A DNA stretch of 64,000 nt from positions 1-64,000 of the forward strand of contig JAFDYY010000008.1 in the NCBI GenBank assembly GCA_018267195.1. Direction: 5' to 3'. This document shows positions 24,922 to 34,512 of this stretch, in pieces. The notes beneath the pieces were generated by a model that saw only the letters and a list, made by a program, of their open reading frames with translations, made no database searches and was not told the DNA's origin. Within the stretch, counting starts at the first letter, position 1. Each line of letters opens with the position of its first letter. A program made the position numbers and the translations under genes. Origin of the DNA: Bacteroidota bacterium (GTDB taxonomy: Bacteria; Bacteroidota; Bacteroidia; Cytophagales; Cyclobacteriaceae).

Positions 24922-26598
24922 TTATGATTTAGCCTCGGCTTCCTTCAGTGCCCTGCGTAATATTTTACCTACGTTGGTTTTAGGCAACTCCGTTTTAAAG
25001 ACAAAAAATTTAGGCACTTTGTAGTTTACCATGTTTTCATGGCAATATATTTTTAGTTCTTCTTCGGTTAGCGAAGGATCTTTCTTTACGATGAAGGCTT
25101 TGATGACTTCCCCCGACCGCTCATCGGGTATGCCGATGGCGGCCACTTCCAGCACCTTGGGGTTTAGGGCAATTACATTTTCGATTTCGTTAGGGAACAC
25201 ATTAAAGCCGCTTACTTTAATCATGTCTTTTTTCCGATCCACGATTTTAAAGAAACCTTCGGCATCCATAAAGCCTACATCGCCTGTTTTAAACCATTCG
25301 TTGTGATAAAAAACATCGGCATTATCTTTCTCCCAGTAGCCGCGCATTACCTGCGGGCCGCGGGCACAAATTTCGCCTGTTTCGCCCTGAGGCAGTTGGT
25401 TTCCCTGGTCATCAAAAATAGCTACTTCGGTGCTCGGCATGGGCAAGCCGATGGTGCCGCGCTTTTGTTTTCCGTTCAGCGGGTTGCAGCATAGCACCGG
25501 AGAAGTTTCGCTTAACCCATAGCCTTCTACCAACGGGCTTTTGGTAAGTTCTTCCCACTTTATGGCTACGGCATCCTGCACGGCCATACCTCCGCCCACG
25601 GCTCCTTTCAGATGCGAAAAATCGAGTTCATTAAACAACGGATGGTTCATCATGCCATTAAATAATGTATTGACTCCCGTTAGTATTGATAGCCGGTATT
25701 TTTTCAGTTCGGTTAAAAAGCCTTTCATGTCGCGCGGATTGGTAATCAGCACATTGTTCAGCCCCCGGTGGTACATCAGGGTAAGATTTACCGACAAAGC
25801 AAAAATATGATACAAGGGCAAAGCCGTTACCACAATTTCCTGTTGGGCGGTCTCTTTCAGTAGTGGTTCAAACCAATACGAAATCATTTCATTGTGTGCC
25901 ACCAGGTTGCGGTGCGAAAGTTGGGCGCCCTTGGGCACGCCCGTAGTGCCTCCGGTATATTGAAGTACCGCTAAATCTTCGCATTCTATTTTCGGTTTAT
26001 CTAATGTAAGGGTTGCTCCTTCGCTCAGCACTTTTTTAAAAGAGATAATCTGCGGCAGGCGATAACCGGGCACCAGTCTTTTAATATACTTCACTACAAA
26101 ATTTACGAGCCAGCCCCGGAAGCCTCCCACCAAATCGCCCATTTCAGTTACGATAAAATGTTTAACCGGAATTTTATCGAGGATGGCCTCTACGTTGTGG
26201 GCAAAGTTGGCTACAATTACCAAAGCGGAAATGCCCGCATCTTTAAATTGATGCTCCATTTCGCGGGCGGTATAGAGCGGGTTGGTGTTTACCACTACCA
26301 GCCCTGCTTTCAGGGCTCCGATAAACGCTACCGGAAACTGTAACAGGTTGGGCATTTGGATGGCAATGCGGTCGCCTTTTTTTAACTTCAATTTTTTTTG
26401 AAGGTATGCGGCAAACCGAGTAGAAAGCTCATCTACTTGCTGATAGGTTAACTTTCCGCCCAGGTTTTCGTAAGCTGCGAGCCCGGCATATTTTTTCGAT
26501 GCGTTCTCAAACAAATCTACGAGCGAATCGAACGGAAGCGGGCCGATCTCGTTCGGAATCCCTTCAGGGTAATTTTTATACCACGGAAAATCTTTCAT
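24922..26598 (-). CDS. fadD: Long-chain fatty-acid-CoA ligase (AMP-forming)
   Basis: A 558-residue acyl-CoA synthetase that activates fatty acids with ATP and CoA. Motifs: YTGGTTGVPKGAQLSH (AMP-binding P-loop), YGLSETSP (A5), GDVGFMDAEGFFKIVDRKKD (A7-A8 hinge region), VSGFNVFPNEIEN, and the catalytic Lys region near the end, LPKTNVGKILRR. Length and motif set match FadD. It is the first gene of a minus-strand unit with the propeller and cupin genes, and divergent from paaD. An aryl-CoA substrate such as phenylacetate cannot be excluded, but the sequence is closer to FadD than PaaK, which is shorter. Confidence 0.9.
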   Translation of the reverse strand: MKDFPWYKNYPEGIPNEIGPLPFDSLVDLFENASKKYAGLAAYENLGGKLTYQQVDELSTRFAAYLQKKLKLKKGDRIAIQMPNLLQFPVAFIGALKAGLVVVNTNPLYTAREMEHQFKDAGISALVIVANFAHNVEAILDKIPVKHFIVTEMGDLVGGFRGWLVNFVVKYIKRLVPGYRLPQIISFKKVLSEGATLTLDKPKIECEDLAVLQYTGGTTGVPKGAQLSHRNLVAHNEMISYWFEPLLKETAQQEIVVTALPLYHIFALSVNLTLMYHRGLNNVLITNPRDMKGFLTELKKYRLSILTGVNTLFNGMMNHPLFNELDFSHLKGAVGGGMAVQDAVAIKWEELTKSPLVEGYGLSETSPVLCCNPLNGKQKRGTIGLPMPSTEVAIFDDQGNQLPQGETGEICARGPQVMRGYWEKDNADVFYHNEWFKTGDVGFMDAEGFFKIVDRKKDMIKVSGFNVFPNEIENVIALNPKVLEVAAIGIPDERSGEVIKAFIVKKDPSLTEEELKIYCHENMVNYKVPKFFVFKTELPKTNVGKILRRALKEAEAKS

Positions 26599-26697
26599 CG
26601 GTTAAGAAATCAACTGCCAAATAGTAAAAAAAATAAGGCATTAGCAAGGTAGAAAGGATGACCGTTTGTATTTGTAACTTTCGGGTAGCAAACCGGC

Positions 26698-27174
26698 ATG
26701 AACCGACACGAAATCTTAAAATGGCTTGAGGAAGTAAAAGACCCGGAGATACCCGTTCTTTCATTAGTTGATTTGGGGGTGATTACCGATGTAGTCATTG
26801 AAAAAGACCGGGTAGAAATTGAAATGACTCCTACTTTTGTAGGCTGCCCGGCATTAGACTATATGAAAAATGAAGTGGAGGCGGTTCTCCGAAACAAAGG
26901 TATTGCTCAGCCGGTTGTTCGGGTTTCGTTTAAAAAGCCCTGGTCGTCTGATCGGATTTCGGAAAAAGGAAAAGCTGCGTTAAAAAAATTCGGTATCGCC
27001 CCGCCCCCTTCTGCCCAACTATTTACCGATCTTGAAATAGTAGAGCCGGCCGCCTGTCCCCGGTGCAACGGGTCTAACACCGAGTTAAAAAGTATATTTG
27101 GTTCAGCTCTTTGCCGGTCGGTCTATTATTGCCATGATTGCCGGGAAGCTTTTCAACAATTTAAACCGGTGTAA
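26698..27174 (+). CDS. paaD: Phenylacetyl-CoA epoxidase subunit PaaD
   Basis: A 158-residue protein of the PaaD (PaaJ) family. The N-terminal 95 residues are a MIP18/DUF59 domain (EEVKDPEIPVLSLVDLGVIT, with the conserved Cys50 in FVGCPALDY). The C terminus is a zinc-ribbon-like module with CPRC (120-123), Cys139 and CHDC (145-148). PaaD is required for the PaaABC(D)E ring 1,2-epoxidase in vivo and is thought to help iron-sulfur assembly. No paaA, B, C or E is seen nearby, so this is a solitary copy. An alternative is a general Fe-S maturation protein of the SufT type, but the C-terminal ribbon favours PaaD. Confidence 0.85.
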   Translation: MNRHEILKWLEEVKDPEIPVLSLVDLGVITDVVIEKDRVEIEMTPTFVGCPALDYMKNEVEAVLRNKGIAQPVVRVSFKKPWSSDRISEKGKAALKKFGIAPPPSAQLFTDLEIVEPAACPRCNGSNTELKSIFGSALCRSVYYCHDCREAFQQFKPV

Positions 27175-27205
27175 GAGTAGAATACCCCATATAAATATAC
27201 AGACT

Positions 27206-27589
27206 ATGAAAAAATACTCGTTTTTAATCATCATACTGGTAAGTTCCTGCCTATCCGGAAAAATCAATCAAACAGAGATTGAACAAGTTAAGTTTGGCAG
27301 CGGTGGCGGATTTACGGGCGCTGTAAAAACCTATACACTCACCGCTGATGGCAGGCTTCTTGATGAAAGTAAAGAGCTCAAAAAAATAAACCTGAATCAA
27401 ACTTTAGAATATTTTAACAAAGCCAATGAATTGAGAAATTATACTTTCAATCATCCGGATAATGTGTATTCTTTCATTGAAATTAAAACGAAAGAAAAAA
27501 CCAATCGAATTGTTTGGTCGTTTGGCAATACGCAGATTGACACCCAAGCCAGCGCGCTCTATAATACCCTTATATCAATCACCCAATAA
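27206..27589 (+). CDS. Small lipoprotein of unknown function
   Basis: A 127-residue protein. The ATG at 27206 opens a lipoprotein signal, MKKYSFLIIILVSSC, with the lipid-bearing Cys at residue 15; the longer open frame beginning at 27098 overlaps paaD and is not likely used. The mature part is a single small alpha/beta domain (residues 28-125) with GSGGGFTGAVKTYTLTADG and the end IVWSFGNTQIDTQASALYN. I know no function for it. The G+C content is lower than in paaD and similar to the protease gene that follows 10 bases later, with which it is probably co-transcribed. Confidence 0.78.
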   Translation: MKKYSFLIIILVSSCLSGKINQTEIEQVKFGSGGGFTGAVKTYTLTADGRLLDESKELKKINLNQTLEYFNKANELRNYTFNHPDNVYSFIEIKTKEKTNRIVWSFGNTQIDTQASALYNTLISITQ

Positions 27590-27599
27590 CTACTAAGCT

Positions 27600-30500
27600 A
27601 TGATAAATGTGTATACTAGATTAGTCGGAATGGTTTTTCTATTACTAGTTAATACTGTATTTTCTTATAGCCAAGAAAAGCAACTGCCTCTTCCAACCTT
27701 TGTAAGCCCATTTCAAAGTAAACCAAACCAAAAATCTACAATAGTAATCACTCCTAATAAAGGAAATGTCACCGTAGGCCAAAGGCAAAATCCAGATATA
27801 AAAACTCAAGACAATTCTTTTTCTATAGATCTACAAAAGAACAGTCTTAACAAAGAAGATGTTGTTAATAAATTGGGTGCTTGGTTCCATTTAGATAAAA
27901 GTCAAAATTTCACTAAAGTCTCTGAAAAAACGGACAACCTTGGTATCACCCACACCAATTTTCAACTTTTTTACAAAAGTTTTGCTATTGACGGAAAAAT
28001 GATAATGCTTCATTCTAAGAATGGAAAGGCAACAAGTGTAACCGGCAATATTTCAGAATTTGCAGAAATCTCAACTCAAATCTCTATATCAACAGAACAA
28101 GCGAAAAACATAGCTAAGCAATATTTAAAAGTAACCGACTTGATAAACGATTACCCTGTTGAAACGGTTGTTGCAACAATACCAAACGAAAAAGAAAGCA
28201 CTACAAAACTCACACACAAAGTACGAATTGACTCTTGGTCGCCTTTTGAAATGTGTTACGTTTATGTTGATGTTCAAAATGGAAATGTGCTGAACAAGAT
28301 AAATTTGATTGCTCACGCTGACGTAGCAGGGGCAGGACAAACAATGTATAGCGGAAGTCAATCTATTACGGTGGATAACTATACAAGTGGCGGCTATCGT
28401 TTGAGAGAAAGCGGAAGAAAAATTGAAACTTACAATGCGACTAATGCTACCAATCTTACCCCAATAGGTTTTACAGGCTCAACAGATTTTGTAAGCAATT
28501 CCACAACATTCACAGGAGTGCCAATGTTGAAATCATTCACTATTTCTGCTGTTGCACAAAGTTGGTGGTATACAGTTTTTGTCGATCAAGTGCCCGATCT
28601 CTATATAAAGGTAAAAGACGGTTCCAATCAAGTTGTTTACACATCAAATTATTTTGACAATACAAACCCTCCCGTAACTTTCAATAATCTGAACATCTAT
28701 TTGAACAACCCTCCATACACCGTAGAAGTATGGGATTACGATGCAGGCAGTAGCGATGATTTTGGCGGAAGCTATTCTATTTCAACAAGTGTTGGAACTC
28801 AAAACTGGTCAGGTAGTGGTAATAGTGGAAATTATGTGATTACAAATTCGGGGCACCCTGCGGTTGATGTGCATTGGGGAATGGAAAAAACGTATGATTT
28901 TTATATGAGTGTGTTCAACAGAAACAGTTATGACGGAAATGGGAGTGTGATTAAACAATATGTAAATCCACTAATTATGAACGGCACTTCTGGTTATCCA
29001 AACAATGCCTCAGCTTTCCCAAGTCCCTATAACCTTATGTCTTACGGTATGGGAGATGGGGTAAACTATTCTCCTTTAGTCGGTTTAGATGTAGAAGGAC
29101 ACGAGTTTACTCATTTAGTTGTTGCTAATAATGGAAACGGAGGGCTGACTTATCAAGGCGAATCAGGTGCATTAAACGAATCCTTTGCCGATATTTTCGG
29201 AACTTGTGTTGAGTTTTATTCGGGAGTAAACCCTGATTGGCTTATTGGAGAAGACGTGATGATTGGACAGCCTTATATGCGTTCTATGTCAAACCCGAAT
29301 GGAGGGCAACAACCCGATACATACAACGGACAATATTGGGTAAATCCAAATTCTTCACAAGACAATGGAGGAGTGCATACAAATAGCGGAGTTCAGAATT
29401 TTTGGTTTTATCTGCTTTGTCAAGGCGGAAACGGAACTAATGATATAAACAACGCTTACTCTGTAACAGGAATTGGAATTACACAAGCAAGAGCAATCGC
29501 ATACAGAAACTTAACCAATTATTTAACTTCAAGTGCAACCTATATGGACGCATATTACGGCTCATTGCAAGCGGCACAAGATTTATACGGAAATCCGTCA
29601 ACACAATACACAGCCGTAAGACAAGCGTGGTATGCCGTAGGCATTGGTAATGACCCGAACAATTATTGTAGTGGAACAACTAATTTGACCGCTCCAAGCG
29701 GAACAATTACTGACGGTAGCGGAACAGCGAACTACAATAACAATGCAAACTGCAAATGGATAATTGTACCTGCGGGAGCAACACAAATTGGGTTAACATT
29801 TACATACTTTGATACTGAAGCAAATTACGATACCGTTTTGGTGTATGACGGTCCTAATGACACGTATCCTGTTTTGGCAACTTGGTGGGGAAATACTTTG
29901 CCTCCTGTTATTTATACAAGTTCGGGTGTTGGTGCAATGTGTGTAAAATTCAAGTCGGATAATTCAGTAACCGCAGGCGGTTGGTCGGCAAATTATCAGG
30001 CTTACGGCAATCAACCGACTTGCGGAGGCGGAACAATTTTATCTACTCCGACAGGTTCGTTCAATGACGGTTCGGGCAGTGGTAATTACGGAAATAATCA
30101 AAAATGTTATTGGTTTATTTCTCCACCTTGTGCTAGTTCGGTTACGCTTTCATTCTCTCAATTTAACACAGAACAAAATTATGACGGCATCATTGTTTAC
30201 AATGGTTGGGATAATAATGCTACGCAATTAGCTGCTTATTCAGGGACATCAATCCCAAGTTCCGTTACTTCAAACACAGGGAAAATGCTTGTGATTTTTG
30301 TTTCTGATTATTCATACAATATGCAGGGCTTTACAGCTAATTACACTTCAACAGGTTCGGCATATTGTTCGGGAACAACAACGCTGAACACATCAGATTA
30401 CGGCACAATTACAGACGGAAGCGGAAGCAACAATTATTGTAACAATCAAGATTGTAAATGGCTTATTCAACCGCCACAAGCAACGAGCGTAACTTTAAAC

Positions 30501-31340
30501 TTTACAGCATTTGACCTTGAAGAACCAGCAACGGGTAATAACGCAACCTACTATGATTTTGTTGAAGTATATGACGGCACAACAACATCGGCAAACTTGC
30601 TTGGAAAATTTGCAGGGAATAATTTACCCCCTGCAATTACTACAACAGGCGGAAGTATGTTAGTTCGATTTGTTTCCGACCTTGAAGTAACCAAACAAGG
30701 ATTTTCAGCAAACTACACATCAACACAAAACAGTTATTGTTCGGGAACAACCACAACTCTAACGGAAAACAGTGGAACATTTAATGACGGTAGCGGAGCA
30801 AACAATTACGCCAACAACACAAACTGTTCTTGGCTTATACAACCCACAAATACAAAACCAATTACATTATCATTTTCAGCTTTTGAAACAGAACTCAACA
30901 ATGATGGTGTCATTATTTATGACGGGGCAAATAATACTACACCTGTTCTTGGTCAGTTTTCTGGGACTTCAATTCCTAATGCGGTTACCTCAACAGGAGG
31001 AAGTATGTACGTGGAGTTTGTTTCTAATGTAAACAACAGAAAACAAGGTTGGACAGCAAACTACACAACATTAATAACAGGGATCGACAAAAATAATCTT
31101 GTAAAACAAAATCTGAAAGTTTTCCCAAACCCAGCCAATGGAATGTTTACCGTAAGTTCCGAATTTGACGAAAAAGTAACACTTGAAATATTTGATGTTT
31201 TAGGAAAACAGGTTTTAGGAAATTATCAAATAACTAGGGGTGAAAATTTAATAAATGTCGCAGGATTCAGTAAAGGTATCTATATGGTTAAACTCTCAAT
31301 AAAAGAAGGATACCATATAGAAAGATTAGTTGTAAACTAA
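27600..31340 (+). CDS. Thermolysin-type (M4) metalloprotease with four CUB-like domains and T9SS sorting signal
   Basis: A 1246-residue secreted zinc protease. Order: signal peptide (VFLLLVNTVFSYSQ), FTP-type propeptide (about 50-240), a beta domain (about 300-400), then an M4 catalytic domain with zinc motif HEFTH (501-505), third ligand Glu527 in GALNESFAD, and the proton-donor region GGVHTNSGVQNFW. Four CUB-like repeats follow, starting near residues 689, 807, 920 and 1044; each begins with C-x-G-T and contains a DGSG-x-x-NY motif and a Y-x-G-x-x-x-Y/W block. The C-terminal 75 residues are a T9SS sorting domain (VFPNPANGMF). It should digest extracellular protein. Base composition is clearly more AT-rich than the flanks. 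Confidence 0.93.
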   Translation: MINVYTRLVGMVFLLLVNTVFSYSQEKQLPLPTFVSPFQSKPNQKSTIVITPNKGNVTVGQRQNPDIKTQDNSFSIDLQKNSLNKEDVVNKLGAWFHLDKSQNFTKVSEKTDNLGITHTNFQLFYKSFAIDGKMIMLHSKNGKATSVTGNISEFAEISTQISISTEQAKNIAKQYLKVTDLINDYPVETVVATIPNEKESTTKLTHKVRIDSWSPFEMCYVYVDVQNGNVLNKINLIAHADVAGAGQTMYSGSQSITVDNYTSGGYRLRESGRKIETYNATNATNLTPIGFTGSTDFVSNSTTFTGVPMLKSFTISAVAQSWWYTVFVDQVPDLYIKVKDGSNQVVYTSNYFDNTNPPVTFNNLNIYLNNPPYTVEVWDYDAGSSDDFGGSYSISTSVGTQNWSGSGNSGNYVITNSGHPAVDVHWGMEKTYDFYMSVFNRNSYDGNGSVIKQYVNPLIMNGTSGYPNNASAFPSPYNLMSYGMGDGVNYSPLVGLDVEGHEFTHLVVANNGNGGLTYQGESGALNESFADIFGTCVEFYSGVNPDWLIGEDVMIGQPYMRSMSNPNGGQQPDTYNGQYWVNPNSSQDNGGVHTNSGVQNFWFYLLCQGGNGTNDINNAYSVTGIGITQARAIAYRNLTNYLTSSATYMDAYYGSLQAAQDLYGNPSTQYTAVRQAWYAVGIGNDPNNYCSGTTNLTAPSGTITDGSGTANYNNNANCKWIIVPAGATQIGLTFTYFDTEANYDTVLVYDGPNDTYPVLATWWGNTLPPVIYTSSGVGAMCVKFKSDNSVTAGGWSANYQAYGNQPTCGGGTILSTPTGSFNDGSGSGNYGNNQKCYWFISPPCASSVTLSFSQFNTEQNYDGIIVYNGWDNNATQLAAYSGTSIPSSVTSNTGKMLVIFVSDYSYNMQGFTANYTSTGSAYCSGTTTLNTSDYGTITDGSGSNNYCNNQDCKWLIQPPQATSVTLNFTAFDLEEPATGNNATYYDFVEVYDGTTTSANLLGKFAGNNLPPAITTTGGSMLVRFVSDLEVTKQGFSANYTSTQNSYCSGTTTTLTENSGTFNDGSGANNYANNTNCSWLIQPTNTKPITLSFSAFETELNNDGVIIYDGANNTTPVLGQFSGTSIPNAVTSTGGSMYVEFVSNVNNRKQGWTANYTTLITGIDKNNLVKQNLKVFPNPANGMFTVSSEFDEKVTLEIFDVLGKQVLGNYQITRGENLINVAGFSKGIYMVKLSIKEGYHIERLVVN

Positions 31341-31437
31341 TATGATTATACGTTACAGGCAATCGCAAAAAAATCATTGTATCAACTACATTAAACTAGT
31401 CTGCACACGCATCATCCAAGTAAGCACTCATATCTTT

Positions 31438-32547
31438 ATGTCAATTCTAGTAGCCTTGCCTAAAAAAACAAAAAACCTACTGTTGTTCTATTCCCTGCTT
31501 ATCGGTTTGCATTTGCACGCCCAGGAAAAAACATTTGTGCGCGAATATACTTACCAGGCCAGCGAAGCCGATAGCAAGGTTTCGTGCCGGGCCATTGCTA
31601 CCAACCAACTACGAACCGACTTGCTTAACGAACTGGGTGTGTATGTAGAAAGCAATGACTTGCTTACTTCGCATGACGAGAAGGGAAAATTTTCGCAAGA
31701 CTTTAAAGAAAACATTTCTACCATCACGGCCGGTATTACGCAACTCAATGTGCTGGGCGAAAAATGGGATGGGCAGACCTTCTGGATGAAGGCCTCCATT
31801 AAAGTAGATACTACCAGCCTAAAAGAATCGCTGAAACGAATTAGCGAAGACCACCAAAAAATGCGCGAACTGGAGGAACTGAAACAGCGACTGACGAGCG
31901 CTAACCAGAAACTGGCCGACCTTGGCCGGCAACTTCAGCAACAAAAAGAAGAGAACACCAAAGCCGCCATCGCAGAAAAATACCACGCACAGGTAAACAC
32001 CATCAGCGCCACCAATAGCCTCTACAGCGCAAAAATAAAATATGATGCAGAAGAGTATGCCGGAGCCATTACCGATTTTACGAAAGCCATACAACTAGAT
32101 CCAAAGTTTGTGCTGGCTTTTGCTTATCGTGGCCATGCCCTTGAAAGAACCGGCAACTATCCTTCCGCTATTGATGATTTTAGCCGGGCGATAGAACTCA
32201 ACCCCGGTTTTGATGTCGCCTATCTGGATCGCGGCACAGCCCGTTTTCTCTCGCACGATTACACCCAGGCTCTTCTCGATTTTTCGCAGGCCATCCGGAT
32301 CAGCCCTGCTTATGCGCAGGCTTACAGCAGCCGGGGGCAAACCTATCTTAAACTAAAAAATTATGCAGCGGCATTAACCGATTTCGACAGAGCCATACAG
32401 TTTGACCCGGCCAATGCCTTAGCTTATTTTGGGCGAGGAATTGCCCGCCAGGCTATGGGCAAAAAAGGAGCTTGTGCGGACTGGAACCGCTCCGCCCAAC
32501 TCGGTAACCTTGAAGCTGCAGATTTTATGAAAGTTCACTGTCGCTGA
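31438..32547 (+). CDS. TPR repeat protein with coiled coil
   Basis: A 369-residue exported protein. The chosen ATG (31438) gives a signal peptide ending in GLHLHAQ; the frame is open back to 31342, directly behind the protease stop, but that extension has no matching features. After the signal comes an alpha/beta domain (TFVREYTYQASEADSKVSCR to about residue 125), a coiled coil (RQLQQQKEENTKAAIAEKY), and four TPR units, for example AFAYRGHALERTGNYPSAID and AYFGRGIARQAMGKKGACAD. It is probably periplasmic and binds proteins. G+C content returns here to the local norm. Confidence 0.82.
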   Translation: MSILVALPKKTKNLLLFYSLLIGLHLHAQEKTFVREYTYQASEADSKVSCRAIATNQLRTDLLNELGVYVESNDLLTSHDEKGKFSQDFKENISTITAGITQLNVLGEKWDGQTFWMKASIKVDTTSLKESLKRISEDHQKMRELEELKQRLTSANQKLADLGRQLQQQKEENTKAAIAEKYHAQVNTISATNSLYSAKIKYDAEEYAGAITDFTKAIQLDPKFVLAFAYRGHALERTGNYPSAIDDFSRAIELNPGFDVAYLDRGTARFLSHDYTQALLDFSQAIRISPAYAQAYSSRGQTYLKLKNYAAALTDFDRAIQFDPANALAYFGRGIARQAMGKKGACADWNRSAQLGNLEAADFMKVHCR

Positions 32548-32555
32548 TCAAATCG

Positions 32556-32596
32556 TTTACAGACGGATTCATCGCCTGTAAATGGTAGCTGCCTTT
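32556..32596 (+). terminator. Possible terminator between convergent genes
   Basis: A seven-base stem TTTACAG/CTGTAAA (32556-32562 with 32576-32582) with a 13-base loop, followed shortly by a T6 run (32593 on). It lies just after the TPR gene and before the end of the convergent helicase gene. The stem is AT-rich and some bases separate it from the T run. Confidence 0.35.
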
Positions 32597-32631
32597 TTTA
32601 TCTGATAACGAATCCGGTTCACACCAACCGC

Positions 32632-34389
32632 TCAATAGCGTTTCGGTTTTCTTTTGCCGCCCCAAAATCCTTCGCGTTTTTTTTCTGAGAAGTTGCGTTT
32701 GTTTCCACCTCCGCTCCGGCCACTCCGGCTACTCCGACCTCCCCGGTCGCGGCCGCTGTCGCTCCGTTCTGGGCGCTCTCCGCTCATTTCAAGACGTACC
32801 TTGCGGCCCCGCACCTCCACTCCTTCAAATCCGCGCATCACTTGGTCGGCCATTCCTTTTTCTACTTCAAAAAAAGAATAGGCTCCTTTCAAATCAATCT
32901 TACCAATCTTGCTCTTATCGGTTTCTCCGTAATCGCAAATAAGGCCGAGCAAACTCCCTTTATCCAGCCCGTCCATTTTGCCAACATTAATAAAGATACG
33001 GTCACCGGTAGAGTAGGCCGGCTCATCGCCTTCTTCAAAAAATCTTTTTCTGTCCGACTTATCCGATTTGTTAAGATCGCGGGCATCGCGATAATATTCT
33101 AAAAAGCGATTGAACTCTATCGAAGCAAATCTTTTAATAATATCTTCTTTGGAAAAATCTTTCAGTTCGTGATAGACTTCGGGTAAAAAAGAATCGATTT
33201 CTTCTTCGTTGATTTCTACTGAGCGCACCTTCAGCACCAGATCCATAATTTTTTGCTGGCATACTTCGTCACCGGTAGGTACGGCCACTTGCGTAAACTT
33301 GCGCTTAAGGCTTTTCTCTACCTGGTGTATGCGGCCTAATTCTTTTTTAGAAATAATGGCCAGCGAAATTCCTTTTTTTCCGGCACGGGCAGTGCGGCCC
33401 GAACGGTGCGTATAGAATTCCATCTCATCGGGCATGTTCATGTGAATCACATGCGTAATATTGCTCACATCTATTCCGCGGGCGGCCACATCAGTAGCTA
33501 CCAGAAGCTGGAGGGTTTTATTTTTAAAACTCTTCATCACCCGGTCGCGCTGGGCCTGAGTTAAGTCGCCATGCAAAGGGTCTGCATTATACCCGTCTTT
33601 AATTAAATGTTCGGCAATTTTCTGGGTATCCATTTTAGTGCGACAGAAAACAACTCCAAAAATTCCGGGTGTGTAATCCACAAAACGTTTTAAGGCAAGG
33701 TATTTGTCGCGATCATCTACCAACGCATACTGATGATCTATGTTTTCGTTTCCTTGTTTCTGCCCTTCCATGGCAATTTCTTGCGGATTGCTCATATAGT
33801 TGCTGGCAATGTCGCGCACTTCGCGCGGCATGGTGGCCGAAAAGAGCCACACTCTTTTTGACTCGGGTGTGGTTGACAGAATCTCGTCTATGTCTTCCTT
33901 AAAACCCATGTTCAACATTTCATCGGCTTCATCTAACACCACATATTGAATCTGTGAGAGGTTAACCACTTTGCGCGACAGCAAGTCTATTAATCGGCCG
34001 GGCGTAGCCACAATAATCTGAGCGCCACGCTTCACTTTCTTAATCTGCTCAGAAATGCTCGCGCCTCCATATACTGTAACAATATTCAGTGGTTTGAAGT
34101 TTTTTGAAAAGCGTTCGAAGTCATTGGTAATCTGCACACTCAGTTCGCGTGTAGGAGCCACCACCAGCGCTTGTGTTTGGCGGTTGTTGGCATCTACCAG
34201 TTCCAGTAAGGGTAACCCAAAGGCAGCCGTTTTGCCGGTGCCGGTTTGAGCCAACCCCACCAAGTCAGTATTTCCTTGTAACAATACCGGAATAGCTTTT
34301 TCTTGTATGGGCGTAGGATTTTCAAAGCCCAATTGGCGGATTGTTTCCACCAGTTCCCCGGATAAGCCCAGGGCGTCAAATGATTTCAT
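32632..34389 (-). CDS. DEAD-box RNA helicase with DbpA-type RNA-binding domain (DeaD/CsdA-like)
   Basis: A 585-residue ATP-dependent RNA helicase. Core motifs: Q motif GFENPTPIQEKAIP, motif I AQTGTGKTAA, PTRELS, TPGRLIDLL, DEAD, SATMP, ATDVAARGID and HRSGRTARAG. After a helical linker comes a DbpA/CsdA RNA-binding RRM (about residues 465-535, GDRIFINVGKMDGLDKGSLL), then an Arg/Gly/Ser-rich tail (RDRGGRSSRSGRSGGG) typical for non-specific RNA binding. Known relatives work in ribosome biogenesis and cold adaptation. A promoter-like TACTTTTG lies 22 bases before the start. Confidence 0.93.
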   Translation of the reverse strand: MKSFDALGLSGELVETIRQLGFENPTPIQEKAIPVLLQGNTDLVGLAQTGTGKTAAFGLPLLELVDANNRQTQALVVAPTRELSVQITNDFERFSKNFKPLNIVTVYGGASISEQIKKVKRGAQIIVATPGRLIDLLSRKVVNLSQIQYVVLDEADEMLNMGFKEDIDEILSTTPESKRVWLFSATMPREVRDIASNYMSNPQEIAMEGQKQGNENIDHQYALVDDRDKYLALKRFVDYTPGIFGVVFCRTKMDTQKIAEHLIKDGYNADPLHGDLTQAQRDRVMKSFKNKTLQLLVATDVAARGIDVSNITHVIHMNMPDEMEFYTHRSGRTARAGKKGISLAIISKKELGRIHQVEKSLKRKFTQVAVPTGDEVCQQKIMDLVLKVRSVEINEEEIDSFLPEVYHELKDFSKEDIIKRFASIEFNRFLEYYRDARDLNKSDKSDRKRFFEEGDEPAYSTGDRIFINVGKMDGLDKGSLLGLICDYGETDKSKIGKIDLKGAYSFFEVEKGMADQVMRGFEGVEVRGRKVRLEMSGERPERSDSGRDRGGRSSRSGRSGGGNKRNFSEKKREGFWGGKRKPKRY

Positions 34390-34410
34390 TCGTAATTATT
34401 AAATAGGGGG

Positions 34411-34418
34411 CAAAAGTA
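34411..34418 (-). promoter_or_regulatory. Candidate -7 box of the DeaD-like gene
   Basis: TACTTTTG on the minus strand matches TAnnTTTG, the same octamer as in the rpsO promoter, and lies 22 bases upstream of the ATG. No clear TTTG partner about 20 bases further upstream is seen. Confidence 0.4.
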
Positions 34419-34512
34419 CAAAAAATAAATGGGGGCTGTAGTTTAGGCGAAACAACCTTACTTCAAACATTTATTTATCGAGTCCGTTTTTTTCAAAGCA
34501 ACAAAACTACGG

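Noticed and set aside
30772..31032. 86-residue plus-strand open frame within the protease gene
   Set aside because: Lies wholly inside the fourth CUB-like repeat in another frame, with no protein features.
28500..31100. CRISPR-like or short tandem DNA repeat
   Set aside because: The similarity is at protein level between CUB-like domains, and the DNA copies are divergent and over 300 bases apart.
32654..32881. 75-residue Pro/Arg-rich open frame
   Set aside because: Antisense image of the Arg/Gly-rich tail of the DeaD-like helicase.
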